A stretch of DNA of 64,000 bases from JAXGXJ01 sp963829545 (GCA_963829545.1 CAWHIX010000011.1:62001-126000), one strand, 5' to 3'; counted from the first letter of the stretch, positions 52,372-61,196 are shown. Notes: generated by a model not told the origin, from the letters alone. Translations and numbers: made by a program.

Positions 52372-52552
52372 AGCCTTGCCTCGCAGAGTCTTGGTCGGCA
52401 TAATCGCTCCAGTCCGAAGAAAGAACCTGCGGCGGACCCGCGCGCGGTTTGCCTGTACCTCGTCAGGGGGTAGTGTCTACCCGTGAGCATCCAGAATAGG
52501 CGTGCCCGGAGCTATTGACCGAGAAGGGGACAACGTGGTCGAGGGGGAGCAG

Positions 52553-53023
52553 ATGGGCGAAGTGACGGGGCCTACCTCTTCCGTGTCCCTGGACGTTCCC
52601 TGCAAGCCCGAGTACCTGGCTCTGGGCAGGCTCGTGGCCGGTTCTTTGGGACTCCGGCAGGGTTGGGACGAGGAGGCGATCACCGATCTCAAGGTGGTGG
52701 TCTCCGAGGTCTCGTCGTTCTTCATCGCGTCTACCGAGATCCCTGGCGCTCGGTCAGACGAGCAGGATGGGCCCTCGCCGGCGGCCGTCCTTCGGCTGGG
52801 CTTCGATGTCGGTCCGGACGACTGGACCTTCACGGTGTCCAACCCCGACCTGATGCTGCGACTCCCCGAGAGTTCCTTTTCCGACCCTCGCAGCGAGCGC
52901 GCATTGGGATTGACCATCGTGGAGGCTCTCGCCGACTCCGTGGAGCAGAGCGACGACCAGACAGAGGGGACGGTCTTCCGCGTGCGTAAGCATCTGACTC
53001 CCTTCGAGAACTCAGAGGATTGA
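52553..53023 (+). CDS. ATP-binding anti-sigma / serine-kinase-like regulator
   Basis: A 156-aa protein resembling the RsbW/SpoIIAB HATPase family. DLKVVVSEVSSFFI matches the N-box region, where Asn is usual but Ser occupies the position. SERALGLTIVEALADSV resembles the G-box and following helix. A linker rich in Asp/Glu/Pro separates them. Such proteins bind sigma factors or anti-anti-sigma partners. The degenerate N-box makes kinase activity doubtful. Start ATG 52553 has GAGGGGG five bases upstream; an in-frame start at 52502 is possible. The stop overlaps the next gene's TTG, which couples it to the DUF6049-like membrane protein. Confidence 0.6.
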   Translation: MGEVTGPTSSVSLDVPCKPEYLALGRLVAGSLGLRQGWDEEAITDLKVVVSEVSSFFIASTEIPGARSDEQDGPSPAAVLRLGFDVGPDDWTFTVSNPDLMLRLPESSFSDPRSERALGLTIVEALADSVEQSDDQTEGTVFRVRKHLTPFENSED

Positions 53024-55246
53024 ACCCGGCTTTCATGCCGCCTGTCGCACCTTTCTTGCGCCGTTCTCGTCTCATCCTCTTCCTGTCGCTGGTCGCGACC
53101 TCCCTTCTGCTCGCGGTTGTCGCCGCCCCGGCGGTCTCGGCGGCCACGCAGACGGGCACAGCACTCGCCGTGACCGCGACGCGCAACCTCAGCGTGACAG
53201 GGCAGGCGGTCGGTCTCATCGTGGAAGGTCCTGCCGAGCTTCTCTCCCCGCCGGCCGACCCAGCCACTGCTGATCCGGCCGTCGATCCGGCCATCGCCCC
53301 GGCCGCTGTTCCCCAGGTGGTGGTGCGCCTGTACGGTCCCCTCGCTCTCGATCAGGTGGGCAAACCCGCGGAGCAGTTGCCGGAACCTCGCCTGTTAGAC
53401 CCCACCATGAAGGCGGGGCCCGCCGGCCGGACAGCGGCCGCGGCGGGCGACATGGTGGTGATGGCCGTGGTCCCCCCCGAGGCCCTCACGCAACCGGGCG
53501 CCTACCTGGCGACCGTGGTCTATTCCTCCGGCGGGATCGGCGTGGCGGAGGGCAGCACCTGGTTCGGCAGGATGGCAGCCGAGCGCGGGCCGCTGGAGAT
53601 GGCCTGCGTGTGGCCGCTGGCCCAGGGCGTGCACCGGAATGCCGATGGGGTCTTCTTCGACGACTGGCTGGAACGGGCGCTCGTGGTCGAGCCTGCCCTC
53701 GCCCGGCCCGCGACGCCTGTGACCACCGGGTCGGTGGTCGCCCCCGCGTCCGCGCCGGGCGACGCGGCAGCATCACATGCTCCCGGCCGCCTGTGGGATG
53801 TGCTCGATCTCGCCGAGGACTTCCCCGACTGGCGATTCACCCTGGCCATCGAGCCCATCCTGTTGACCCAACTGGGGGAGATGGCCGACGGATACTCTCG
53901 CGCCGACCTTGCCGACTCGGACGGTGCCCCCGCAGGAGGTCGGCCCCGATGACGAGACGGCCGCGAGCGCCGGCCGCTTCCTGGACACCCTCAGGACTTC
54001 GACTGCCTCCGGCCACATCGGTGTGGCCGCAGCTCCCTATGCGGGCCCTTCTGCCGCCGTGCTGTCCACTCAGGAGTGGAGCGACGGCGTCGGCCAGATG
54101 CGACTGGGCAGGCAGGTGGTCCAGCAGGTCCTCCCGCTGGTCGCTCCCGTGGTCGGAGCCTACTCACCCGACATGGACCTTTGCACCGAGAGCCTGAGTT
54201 CCTTCAGCGACGCGTCGATCGATCACGTGCTGGTCGACGCCGTCGTGGCGAAGGACCTGGTGGAGCCCCTGACCGAGGGAGCGGTGACGGCTCGGGCGAG
54301 CGACAGGGAGAACGAGCGCCTGACGCTCATCCTGGCGGACAGCGAGCTACGGTCATTGATGGCCGCGCCCTGGGATGCCGGCCTCTTCTGCGCGGGCCTG
54401 GCGGCCCGCGTCACGGCGCCGGCCGAGGCGCTGGTCCTTGCACCCGCGGCGGGGGTCCCCGTGCCCCCCCTCTCCTTCATGCAGTCGCTGGGCGCTGCCT
54501 TTGCCGAGGTCGAGTGGCTGCAGACCGTCACCCTGGATGACCTCATCGGCGCCCACCCTCCGGGATCGCGCCCCGTCCTCTTGAACCGCCCCCTCGAACC
54601 GACCTCGTCCTACATCGGGCTCGCTCTGCTGGACAGCATCACCGAGGCGCACGCCGCAGTGGACGCGCTCGCCCAGGCCGCTGGGCACTCGGCCTCGGCC
54701 GTGGGGGAGGCCCTGCTGCTCGTCTACACCGCCGAGAGCCGCTGGTGGTCGCTGCCCCAGACGAGTCCACAGACCGCCGACGTGGGCCTGGACTACGCGC
54801 TGCGCGCTCAGGCCCTGGCCGAGGGCGAGTTTGAGAAGATGCGGGTCGTGGGGGTAGAGGGCACGACCATCACCGGGAACATCGGGGAGATACAGCTGCT
54901 TTTCGAAAACCAGGCCGACTACCCCGTATCGGCTGAGGTGATTCTGGGAGGGACGGGCCTCACCTTCCCCGACGGGGCCGTTTTGAGCTTGGAGCTGCCG
55001 CCCGGGAAGAGGGAGCTAGCGGTGACCGTGAGCGAGGGTCCTGCTCCCCATGATCTCGAAGTCACCCTGGTGGCGGGTGCCCGGACGGTGGACGAGTGGA
55101 ACGGCAGCGTGGAGTTCGTGAGCGTCAGAAGCTTCCTGCCCTGGATCCTGGCGGGACTGCTGCTGGTCGCACTGGTGGCGGGTGCCGCACTCATCCTGCG
55201 CCGTGGGCGGCGAAGCCGGAAGAAGCCTGCGGGGCTCGTTCGCTAG
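53020..55246 (+). CDS. DUF6049-like secreted, membrane-anchored protein (one frameshift)
   Basis: A 741-aa protein after removing one base at about 53905-53940. It has a signal peptide (RLILFLSLVATSLLLAVVA), a large extracytoplasmic region and one C-terminal helix (LPWILAGLLLVALVAGAAL) followed by a basic tail. ACVWPLAQGVHRNADGVFFD and RFTLAIEPILLTQL match the barrel-like core pattern of actinobacterial DUF6049 proteins. The later region has immunoglobulin-like beta strands. It probably sits on the outer face of the membrane, possibly in envelope assembly. The start TTG 53020 overlaps the previous stop; ATG 53035 is the alternative. It converges with gltA, ends overlapping by 4 bases. Confidence 0.62.
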
Positions 55247-56592
55247 AGGGCCGGCCTCTCGCACGTCAGGATCCCGTCGACGCGCACGGGCACCAGGCAC
55301 GACATGTCCGGGCGTTCCCGCAGGGGCAGGTAGTCGCGCGCCGTCAGTCCTGTGTAGACCTGGCGGGGACGATAGAGTTGGCTCTCCGCGCCGTGGACCT
55401 CTTTCCAGTTGGCGATCCAACCCGGCATCCTCCCCATGGCGAACATGACCGTGAACATGTCCACGGGGATGCCCATGGCCCGCAGCAATATGCCGGAGTA
55501 GAAGTCCACGTTCGGGTACAGCTGCCGTTCGACGAAATAGGGGTCGTTGAGGGCGACGTCTTCCAGCCGCTTGGCGATCTCGAGAAGGGGGTCCGGCGTC
55601 TTGAGCGTCGCCAACATCTTGTCGGCCTGTTCCTTGAGGATGGTCGCCCGTGGGTCGTAGCTCTTGTAGACGCGATGACCAAAACCTGCCAGGCGGAGCT
55701 TGGAGTCCTTGTCCTTCACCCGGGCGATGTACTCGTTGAGGTCGACGTTTTGATCGTGAAGATCCTGGAGCATCGCTACCACGGCGGCGTTGGCCCCACC
55801 GTGGAGAGGACCCCACAGGGCGCACACGCCCGCGGCGCAACTGGCGAACATGTTGGCTCCCGAGGACGCGACCATGCGCACGGTGCTGGTGGAGCAGTTC
55901 TGTTCGTGGTCGGCGTGCAGGATGAGGATGAGCTGCAACGCCCCCACCATCTCCGGATCGGGTTCGTAGTCGCTGTAGGGGAGCGAGAACATCATGTGCA
56001 AGAAGTTGCTGCAGTAGTCCAGGTGGGGTTTGGGATACACGATGGGCTGGCCGATAGAGGCCTTGTAGGCGGCCGCGGCGATGGTGCGCAGCTTGCTGAT
56101 GAGGCGGGCGGCGGCCACCTGGAACGTGGCCTCGTTCTCCATCTCCATGAGTCCCGGTTCGTAGCAGCTCGCTGCATTGATCATGGCCGAGAGGATGGCC
56201 ATGGGATGGCCGGTCGCGGGGAAGCCGTCGAAATGATGGTAGAGACCTTCGTGGATCATTTCGTACTTGGTGAACAACCGGCTCCAGTTCTTGAGCTGGT
56301 CGGCTGTAGGTAGCTCACCGTAGATGAGGAGCCAGGAGGTCTCGAGGAAGGTGCTCTGCTTGGCCAGTTGCTCGACGGGGATACCTCGGTAGCGCAGTAT
56401 GCCCCGCTCGCCGTCGATGAAGGTGATGGCCGAGCGGCACGAGCCCGTGTTCATGTAGCCTTCGTCGAGGGTTATGTGTTCGCTGACGGCTCTCAGCCTG
56501 CTGATGTCGACGGCGTGTTCGTTCTCGCTGCCCACGACGACGGGCAACTCGTAGCTCTTCTCACCGATGACGAGTCTCGCACTGTCCGACAT
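55243..56592 (-). CDS. gltA: Citrate synthase
   Basis: A 449-aa citrate synthase condensing oxaloacetate with acetyl-CoA. The active-site histidines lie in WGPLHGGANAAVV and GFGHRVYKSYDPRA, and the aspartate in YPNVDFYSGILL. RYRGIPVEQLA near the N-terminus is a family hallmark. ATG 56592 is chosen because GGAGAGG lies nine bases upstream; ATG 56613 is less well placed. A strong promoter with an internal palindrome lies about 245 bases upstream, so the leader is long. It is divergent from the TetR-kor operon, which makes the next TCA-cycle step but one. Confidence 0.95.
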   Translation of the reverse strand: MSDSARLVIGEKSYELPVVVGSENEHAVDISRLRAVSEHITLDEGYMNTGSCRSAITFIDGERGILRYRGIPVEQLAKQSTFLETSWLLIYGELPTADQLKNWSRLFTKYEMIHEGLYHHFDGFPATGHPMAILSAMINAASCYEPGLMEMENEATFQVAAARLISKLRTIAAAAYKASIGQPIVYPKPHLDYCSNFLHMMFSLPYSDYEPDPEMVGALQLILILHADHEQNCSTSTVRMVASSGANMFASCAAGVCALWGPLHGGANAAVVAMLQDLHDQNVDLNEYIARVKDKDSKLRLAGFGHRVYKSYDPRATILKEQADKMLATLKTPDPLLEIAKRLEDVALNDPYFVERQLYPNVDFYSGILLRAMGIPVDMFTVMFAMGRMPGWIANWKEVHGAESQLYRPRQVYTGLTARDYLPLRERPDMSCLVPVRVDGILTCERPAL

Positions 56593-56716
56593 GTCGATCA
56601 CCTCTCCGCTCATGTGGCCGGCGGGTACTACCCAGATGGTAGCCCATGGGCGCCTACAAAGGGATACGCGGTTCGCCTCTCGCAGGGAGGCATAAGACCT
56701 GAAGGAGGAGGGGTGC

Positions 56717-56746
56717 CCTGCGCGCGGTGGGGGAACCGCGCGCAGG
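56717..56746. repeat. 12-bp perfect hairpin in the gltA leader
   Basis: CCTGCGCGCGGT pairs with ACCGCGCGCAGG around a 6-base loop. It would lie inside the gltA 5' leader, about 125 bases before the start. No T-run follows on either strand, so it may affect stability or translation rather than end transcription. Confidence 0.6.
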
Positions 56747-56749
56747 AAA

Positions 56750-56775
56750 GGGAGGATTCCTGGGGGAGGATTCCT
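56750..56775. repeat. Tandem GGGAGGATTCCT pair
   Basis: The 12-mer occurs at 56750-56761 and 56764-56775 (period 14). Each copy contains GATTCC, which is also the half-site of the palindrome in the gltA promoter, so these could be auxiliary regulator sites. Confidence 0.4.
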
Positions 56776-56836
56776 AATAGTGAAGTCCATCGGACGCTCG
56801 AGGGGGGAAGAGCGTCCAGCAGACTTGACTGCCGTA

Positions 56837-56865
56837 AGAATATAGAATCTAGATTCCATTGTCAA
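56837..56865 (-). promoter_or_regulatory. gltA promoter with embedded TetR-type operator
   Basis: On the minus strand TTGACA (56865-56860), 17 bases, TATTCT (56842-56837). The spacer contains the perfect 12-bp palindrome GAATCTAGATTC (56845-56856). A repressor bound there would block RNA polymerase. The product of the divergent tetR gene is the obvious candidate. Confidence 0.65.
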
Positions 56866-56882
56866 GCGGTGCTGCGAAGAGA

Positions 56883-56912
56883 TTGTGAAGCCGAGCGGCC
56901 GGGTGCTAGAAT
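56883..56912 (+). promoter_or_regulatory. tetR-kor promoter (leaderless)
   Basis: TTGTGA (56883-56888), 18 bases, TAGAAT (56907-56912) with an extended TGC in front. The predicted start falls on the G of the GTG start codon at 56919. Confidence 0.6.
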
Positions 56913-56918
56913 CTCGCG

Positions 56919-57680
56919 GTGACCAGAGTCGTACAGACCGCGAATGCAGTCAAGAAGCCCTGCCAGCAGCGCAGCCGGGATTCGCTGGAGCGCATCCTCA
57001 AGAGCGCAGAGGCCCTCATCCGCGCCAAGGGCTACGAAGCTCTCACCATCGCCGAGGTAGTGCGGCGGTCGCACACATCCACGGGCACACTCTACGCCCG
57101 CTTCCCGGACAAGACGGCGCTCCTCTATGCCATTCACGAGCGGGTGCTCGACCGCGACGAGGACGAGCTGCAGGCCCGCCTGGCCGAGGTGGACTGGGAC
57201 GGACTGTGCTTCGAGGAGACGGTGCGCAAGCTGGTAGCCATCAAGTGCGAGGTGGCCAAAGGCACCGAGAAGCTCTATGAGGCCTTCGTCGTGTCCGGAG
57301 CCACCGACCGCGTCGTCCGCCAACGCGGCTATCGCAGCAAGGCGTTCGAAGAGGACCTGGAGGTGCAGATCCTCCTCAAGCATGCGGATGTGATCGGCCC
57401 CGAGCGGGCCGAGAGGGCCGCCCGCATCGCCTCGCGGCTCTGGCAGGCGGCGCGAGAGGAGAACGTGCAGCGCTCCAAGTCGGGCGTGGCTGCGCCCGGC
57501 GGCGTGTCTCAGGATGCCCTTATGAGCGAGATGGCCGACGTCGTCATCGCCTACCTGCGGGGACCGGTGGGGAGCGGTGCACCGGCCCGTTCGGCCGCCG
57601 ACCCTTCGACCTCAGACGCAGAATATCTCTCCACGGACCGTGGCCCCGACCCCGACTCGGATGGTAATCTGCAGCGATGA
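56919..57680 (+). CDS. TetR family transcriptional regulator
   Basis: A 253-aa regulator. The N-terminal HTH reads RILKSAEALIRAKGYEALTI, then AEVVRRSHTSTGTLYARFPD, the classic TetR pattern. The ligand domain has no recognisable substrate signature. The last ~45 residues are Pro/Ala/Asp-rich. The start is GTG 56919 directly at the predicted transcript start, so translation is probably leaderless. The stop overlaps the korA ATG (ATGATG), placing it first in the kor operon. It probably represses this operon and gltA through the nearby palindrome; the ligand might be an acyl- or aromatic-CoA, which is speculation. Confidence 0.85.
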   Translation: MTRVVQTANAVKKPCQQRSRDSLERILKSAEALIRAKGYEALTIAEVVRRSHTSTGTLYARFPDKTALLYAIHERVLDRDEDELQARLAEVDWDGLCFEETVRKLVAIKCEVAKGTEKLYEAFVVSGATDRVVRQRGYRSKAFEEDLEVQILLKHADVIGPERAERAARIASRLWQAAREENVQRSKSGVAAPGGVSQDALMSEMADVVIAYLRGPVGSGAPARSAADPSTSDAEYLSTDRGPDPDSDGNLQR

Positions 57681-58858
57681 TGGAATTCTGGCATAGTCAC
57701 GTATTTCGGGAGCAGGTCGATCAGACCAGCCTCCTTCTACAGGGCAACAAGGCCTGTGCCCTTGGCGCTCTCGACGCCGGCGTGCGTTTTTTCGCCGGCT
57801 ATCCCATCACCCCCAGTTCCGAGATCATGGAGACCATGGCCGACGAGTTGCCGCGGGTGGGGGGCGTCTTCCTGCAGATGGAGGACGAGATCGCTTCCAT
57901 CTGTGCCTGCATAGGGGCTTCGCTCACAGGCGAGTTGGCCATGACCTGCACGTCCGGACCGGGCTTCTCCCTCATGCAGGAGGGCATGGGCTACGCCATC
58001 GTGGCCGGGGCGCCCCTCGTCGTGGTGGACGTCATGCGCGTGGGCCCTTCGACGGGCAGGCCGACGGCGCCGTCTCAGGGAGACGTCATGCAGGCCCGCT
58101 GGGGCACTCATGGGGATCACCCCGCTATCGTACTGGCCGCCTCCAACGTGGCCGACATGTATCGGCTCACGGTGGCCGCCGTTCGCTTCGCCCAGCGATT
58201 CCGTACGGCCGTCACCCTTCTGGCCGACGAAGTGGTTGGACACATGCGAGAGAACTTCTCGCCGGAACTGGTCTGGCGCTACCGGCTCACCAGCGGTGAC
58301 TTCGACTTCACTCCCGGCTACGTCCACCCCAACTGGGTGGCCGAGGCCGAACCGCCGCACATCCTTGGCGCGCCCAGCCACCCTCACGTGACGGGCCTCC
58401 TTCACGACGAGTCAGGGTTCCCCACCAACGACCCGCAGGGAAGCGATCGTTTCCTGCGCCAACTCTACGACAAGATCGGCAACCACCGCGATGAGCTCTG
58501 CCTGTACGACCTCAAGAACGAGGGCAAGGGCCGCGTGTGCATCGTGGCCTACGGCTCCTGCGCGCGCAGTGCCCGAGCGGCACTGAGATTGGCCGAGGCA
58601 GAAGGGCTGGCGGTGGAGGTGCTTCACCTCTACACGCTCTTCCCCCTTCCCGTGGAGATAATCCAGACTGTGGCCCGGCGCGTGGAGTTCATGCTCGTCC
58701 CCGAGCTCAATCTGGGCCAATACGCCCGCGAGGTACGCCGGCTGGCCGAGAAGTGGACCTCCGTCATCAGCATGAACAAGATCGACGGTACGCTCATCAC
58801 CCCGGAAGAGATCCTCAGCCGGATCACGAACCTGGTGGGCAAGTATGAGCGGGTCTGA
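57677..58858 (+). CDS. korA: 2-oxoglutarate:ferredoxin oxidoreductase subunit alpha
   Basis: A 393-aa subunit of the four-domain oxoacid:ferredoxin oxidoreductases. The pyrimidine-binding start is GVRFFAGYPITPSSEIMET. MTCTSGPGFSLMQEGMGYA and VDVMRVGPSTGRPT are typical of the 2-oxoglutarate branch (KorA). The transketolase C-terminal-like domain covers the last ~120 residues. The ATG overlaps the tetR stop. It would decarboxylate 2-oxoglutarate to succinyl-CoA with ferredoxin reduction, or run in reverse. A 2-oxoacid other than 2-oxoglutarate cannot be excluded. Confidence 0.88.
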   Translation: MMEFWHSHVFREQVDQTSLLLQGNKACALGALDAGVRFFAGYPITPSSEIMETMADELPRVGGVFLQMEDEIASICACIGASLTGELAMTCTSGPGFSLMQEGMGYAIVAGAPLVVVDVMRVGPSTGRPTAPSQGDVMQARWGTHGDHPAIVLAASNVADMYRLTVAAVRFAQRFRTAVTLLADEVVGHMRENFSPELVWRYRLTSGDFDFTPGYVHPNWVAEAEPPHILGAPSHPHVTGLLHDESGFPTNDPQGSDRFLRQLYDKIGNHRDELCLYDLKNEGKGRVCIVAYGSCARSARAALRLAEAEGLAVEVLHLYTLFPLPVEIIQTVARRVEFMLVPELNLGQYAREVRRLAEKWTSVISMNKIDGTLITPEEILSRITNLVGKYERV

Positions 58859-58885
58859 CCTCCGGACTTTGACGAGGAGGCCCTG

Positions 58886-59743
58886 ATGCCCCTGGAATTC
58901 GAGGAGTTACTCCATACGCGGCGCCTGCCGCATATCTGGTGCCCGGGATGCGGGATAGGGTCGGTCACGGCGGCCTTCCTGCGCGTCATGGTCGATCTCG
59001 GTCTCACCCGCGAGAAGACCGTGGTCGTCGGCGGAATCGGGTGCTCCAGCCGGGCGACCGGCTATCTTGACTTGAACACGGTCCACACCCTCCATGGCAG
59101 GGCATTGGCCTTCGCCACCGGCATCAAGATGGCACGGCCCGACTTCACGGTGGTGGTCTTCACCGGCGACGGCGACGGCGCGGCCATCGGGGGCAATCAC
59201 CTCATCCACGCCTGCCGGCGCAACATCGACATCACCTGCATCCTGTTCAACAACCAGGTGTACGGCATGACCGGAGGCCAACTCTCCCCCACCATGAACA
59301 TCGGTAACAAGGCGACCACGGCTCCCTTCGGCCAGGTCGAACCTCCTTTCGACCTCTGTCGCCTTACGGAGGGTGCGGGGGCGACCTTCGTGGCCCGGGG
59401 TACGGCGGGACGCATCCGCCAGCTGGAGAAGCTCATCAAACAGGGCGTCGAGCACAAGGGCTTCTCGTTTGTCGAGGCCGTTGTGCCCTGTCCTACCGAG
59501 TACGGACGGCGTAATCCCCCCGGGGGCGTGCTCGACATGCTCGACGCCGAGCGGGCGCTGTCGATAGGCAAGGCCAAGGCCGATCAGCTTCCGGCAGAGG
59601 AACTGGTGGGCAAGATCGTCACCGGCGTGCTGTACAAGGACGAAGACAAGCCGGAGTTCCAGGGCGCCTATGAGGACATGGCGAGCGCGGTGCAGGCGGA
59701 AGAGGCCAGTCGCCTGCGTAAACTCAGAGAGGGAGTCAGATGA
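58886..59743 (+). CDS. korB: 2-oxoglutarate:ferredoxin oxidoreductase subunit beta
   Basis: A 285-aa thiamine-diphosphate and Fe-S subunit. IWCPGCGIGSVTAAFL carries the cluster cysteines. GGIGCSSRATGYLDLNTVHT and FTGDGDGAAIGGNHLIHA contain the TPP/Mg motif (GDG). NNQVYGMTGGQLSPTM is a KorB hallmark. The ATG has GAGGAGG upstream. The stop overlaps the korC start (ATGA). Normal length. Confidence 0.93.
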   Translation: MPLEFEELLHTRRLPHIWCPGCGIGSVTAAFLRVMVDLGLTREKTVVVGGIGCSSRATGYLDLNTVHTLHGRALAFATGIKMARPDFTVVVFTGDGDGAAIGGNHLIHACRRNIDITCILFNNQVYGMTGGQLSPTMNIGNKATTAPFGQVEPPFDLCRLTEGAGATFVARGTAGRIRQLEKLIKQGVEHKGFSFVEAVVPCPTEYGRRNPPGGVLDMLDAERALSIGKAKADQLPAEELVGKIVTGVLYKDEDKPEFQGAYEDMASAVQAEEASRLRKLREGVR

Positions 59744-60357
59744 CTCGTACCGCGCCGGTTCCGTTGCCCCCTCGCTTCGGCGTCCTCGCCGAGCGCGATT
59801 TTATCGAGATACGGTTCGGCGGCACCGGCGGGCAGGGCGTCATCCTGATGGGAGTCATCCTCGCCATGGCGGCCACCCGCGATCATCGGCAGGTGGTTCA
59901 GACCCAGTCGTACGGCCCCGAGGCGCGCGGAGGCTATAGCCGCAGCGACGTCATCATCTCCGACCACGCTATTGACTACCCGCAACTGGGGGGCCTCGAC
60001 CTGCTGGTGGCTCTTTCCCAGGAGTCGGCCTCCGGATACATCGGTCTGCTCCGCCCCGACGGGGTGTTCGTCTACGATTCCGAAAAGGTCACCGACCTGC
60101 CGGCTTTCGCCGGACACACCTACGGCGTTCCCTTCACTCGTCTGGCCATCGAAGAGACGGGGAGGGCCCAGACGACGAACGTCCTCACCCTGGGTGGTGT
60201 GGCGGCCGTCACGGGCGTGGTATCCCTCGATTCGCTGCGCAAGGCCGTGATGGAGATGGTGCCCAAGGGCACCGAGCAGGTGAACGGTCGGGCCCTGTCC
60301 CGCGGGCTGGCCGTCAAGCCCGAGGAGTGCGCGGGCGCGCTCAGCCTGCGTGCCTAG
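59740..60357 (+). CDS. korC: 2-oxoacid:ferredoxin oxidoreductase subunit gamma
   Basis: A 205-aa gamma subunit (PF01558). RFGGTGGQGVILMGVILAMA is the CoA-binding glycine motif. QTQSYGPEARGGYSRSDVII is the second conserved stretch. The protein starts 4 bases inside korB. No separate delta (ferredoxin) subunit follows. A stem-loop sits between this gene and the BcrD-like gene. Confidence 0.92.
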   Translation: MTRTAPVPLPPRFGVLAERDFIEIRFGGTGGQGVILMGVILAMAATRDHRQVVQTQSYGPEARGGYSRSDVIISDHAIDYPQLGGLDLLVALSQESASGYIGLLRPDGVFVYDSEKVTDLPAFAGHTYGVPFTRLAIEETGRAQTTNVLTLGGVAAVTGVVSLDSLRKAVMEMVPKGTEQVNGRALSRGLAVKPEECAGALSLRA

Positions 60358-60360
60358 GCC

Positions 60361-60394
60361 CGAGCCCTCCGTCTCCTGATGCCATGAGGGCTCG
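60361..60394 (+). promoter_or_regulatory. Hairpin sequestering the bcrD ribosome site, with a 4-codon minicistron
   Basis: CGAGCCCTC (60361-60369) is exactly complementary to GAGGGCTCG (60386-60394), with 16 bases between. The downstream arm holds GAGGG, the only Shine-Dalgarno for the ATG at 60395. A minicistron ATG AGG GCT CGA TGA (60384-60398) overlaps that ATG, so translation of it could open the hairpin. Confidence 0.5.
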
Positions 60395-61177
60395 ATGATC
60401 GTCGCCGGTATCGATGTAGGGGCCAAGAACGTACACGTCGTGCTCCTCCAGGATGGTGCTCTCATAGCCCGAGCGACCGTTCCTTCAGGGTTCGACCATG
60501 AGGAATCGGCCTCCCGCGGACTAGCCGAGGCCACCCGAGTCGCCGGCATCGACCAGGACGCGATCGAGGTGACAGCGGCGACTGGAGCCGGGCGTAAAGC
60601 GCTGTCCACCGCCACGCAACAACCCACAGAAGTGGCCGCCGACGGGCGGGGAGCCGCGCGCCTCTATCCCGGTGCCCGCACGGTGGTGGACGTGGGGGCG
60701 GACGAGGCCAGAGCCATCAAGTTGAGCCCGGACGGCAAGGTCATCGATTTCGCCATCAACGAGAAATGCGCGGCCGGTGCCGGCGCCTTCGTGGAGGCTA
60801 TGAGCAGGGCCCTCGACATGCAGTTGGACGACTTCGCCCGTGTCTCCCTCGATTCCAGCGAGAGCATCCCCATGAACGCCCAGTGCACGGTGTTCGCCGA
60901 ATCGGAGGTGGTCAGCCTCATTCACGCCAACACACCGCCGGCCGATATCGCCCGGGCCGTCCACGATGCCATGGCCAGCCGTGTCTCGGCGATGGTGCGG
61001 CGTATCGGCGTCGAGGACCCGGTCGTGCTGGGAGGGGGAACCGCGCTGAACGTCGGGTTCGTGAAGTCGCTTGCGGAGGCTCTGGGGGGAGTGGACGTCT
61101 TCGTCCTGGCCGACGCCCCCTATCTGGGGGCGCACGGAGCCGCCCTCATAGCCTGGGAGGCGGCGCAGGCCGGTTAG
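60395..61177 (+). CDS. bcrD: BadF/BcrA-family ATPase, benzoyl-CoA reductase subunit D-like
   Basis: A 260-aa ASKHA-fold ATPase with a cluster-binding cysteine pair. VAGIDVGAKNVHVVLL is the phosphate-1 motif. VVDVGADEARAIKL and FAINEKCAAGAGAFVEAM follow, the Cys being the first 4Fe-4S ligand. MNAQCTVFAESEVVSLIHA holds the second Cys. These match the BcrD/BzdQ/BadG subgroup better than plain HgdC-type activators. Such subunits couple ATP hydrolysis to low-potential electron transfer into the aromatic ring reductase. The gene follows korC by 37 bases. A mazEF module separates it from the paired BcrA-like gene. Confidence 0.8.
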   Translation: MIVAGIDVGAKNVHVVLLQDGALIARATVPSGFDHEESASRGLAEATRVAGIDQDAIEVTAATGAGRKALSTATQQPTEVAADGRGAARLYPGARTVVDVGADEARAIKLSPDGKVIDFAINEKCAAGAGAFVEAMSRALDMQLDDFARVSLDSSESIPMNAQCTVFAESEVVSLIHANTPPADIARAVHDAMASRVSAMVRRIGVEDPVVLGGGTALNVGFVKSLAEALGGVDVFVLADAPYLGAHGAALIAWEAAQAG

Positions 61178-61196
61178 GGCGGAGAGCCCGGGCGGA

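Larger units (their letters stand above)
56593..56918. promoter_or_regulatory. Divergent control region between gltA and tetR-kor
   Basis: About 325 bases without a gene. It contains the gltA promoter with an embedded palindrome (56837-56865), the tetR promoter (56883-56912), a 12-bp GC hairpin (56717-56746) and a tandem 12-mer (56750-56775). Confidence 0.65.
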
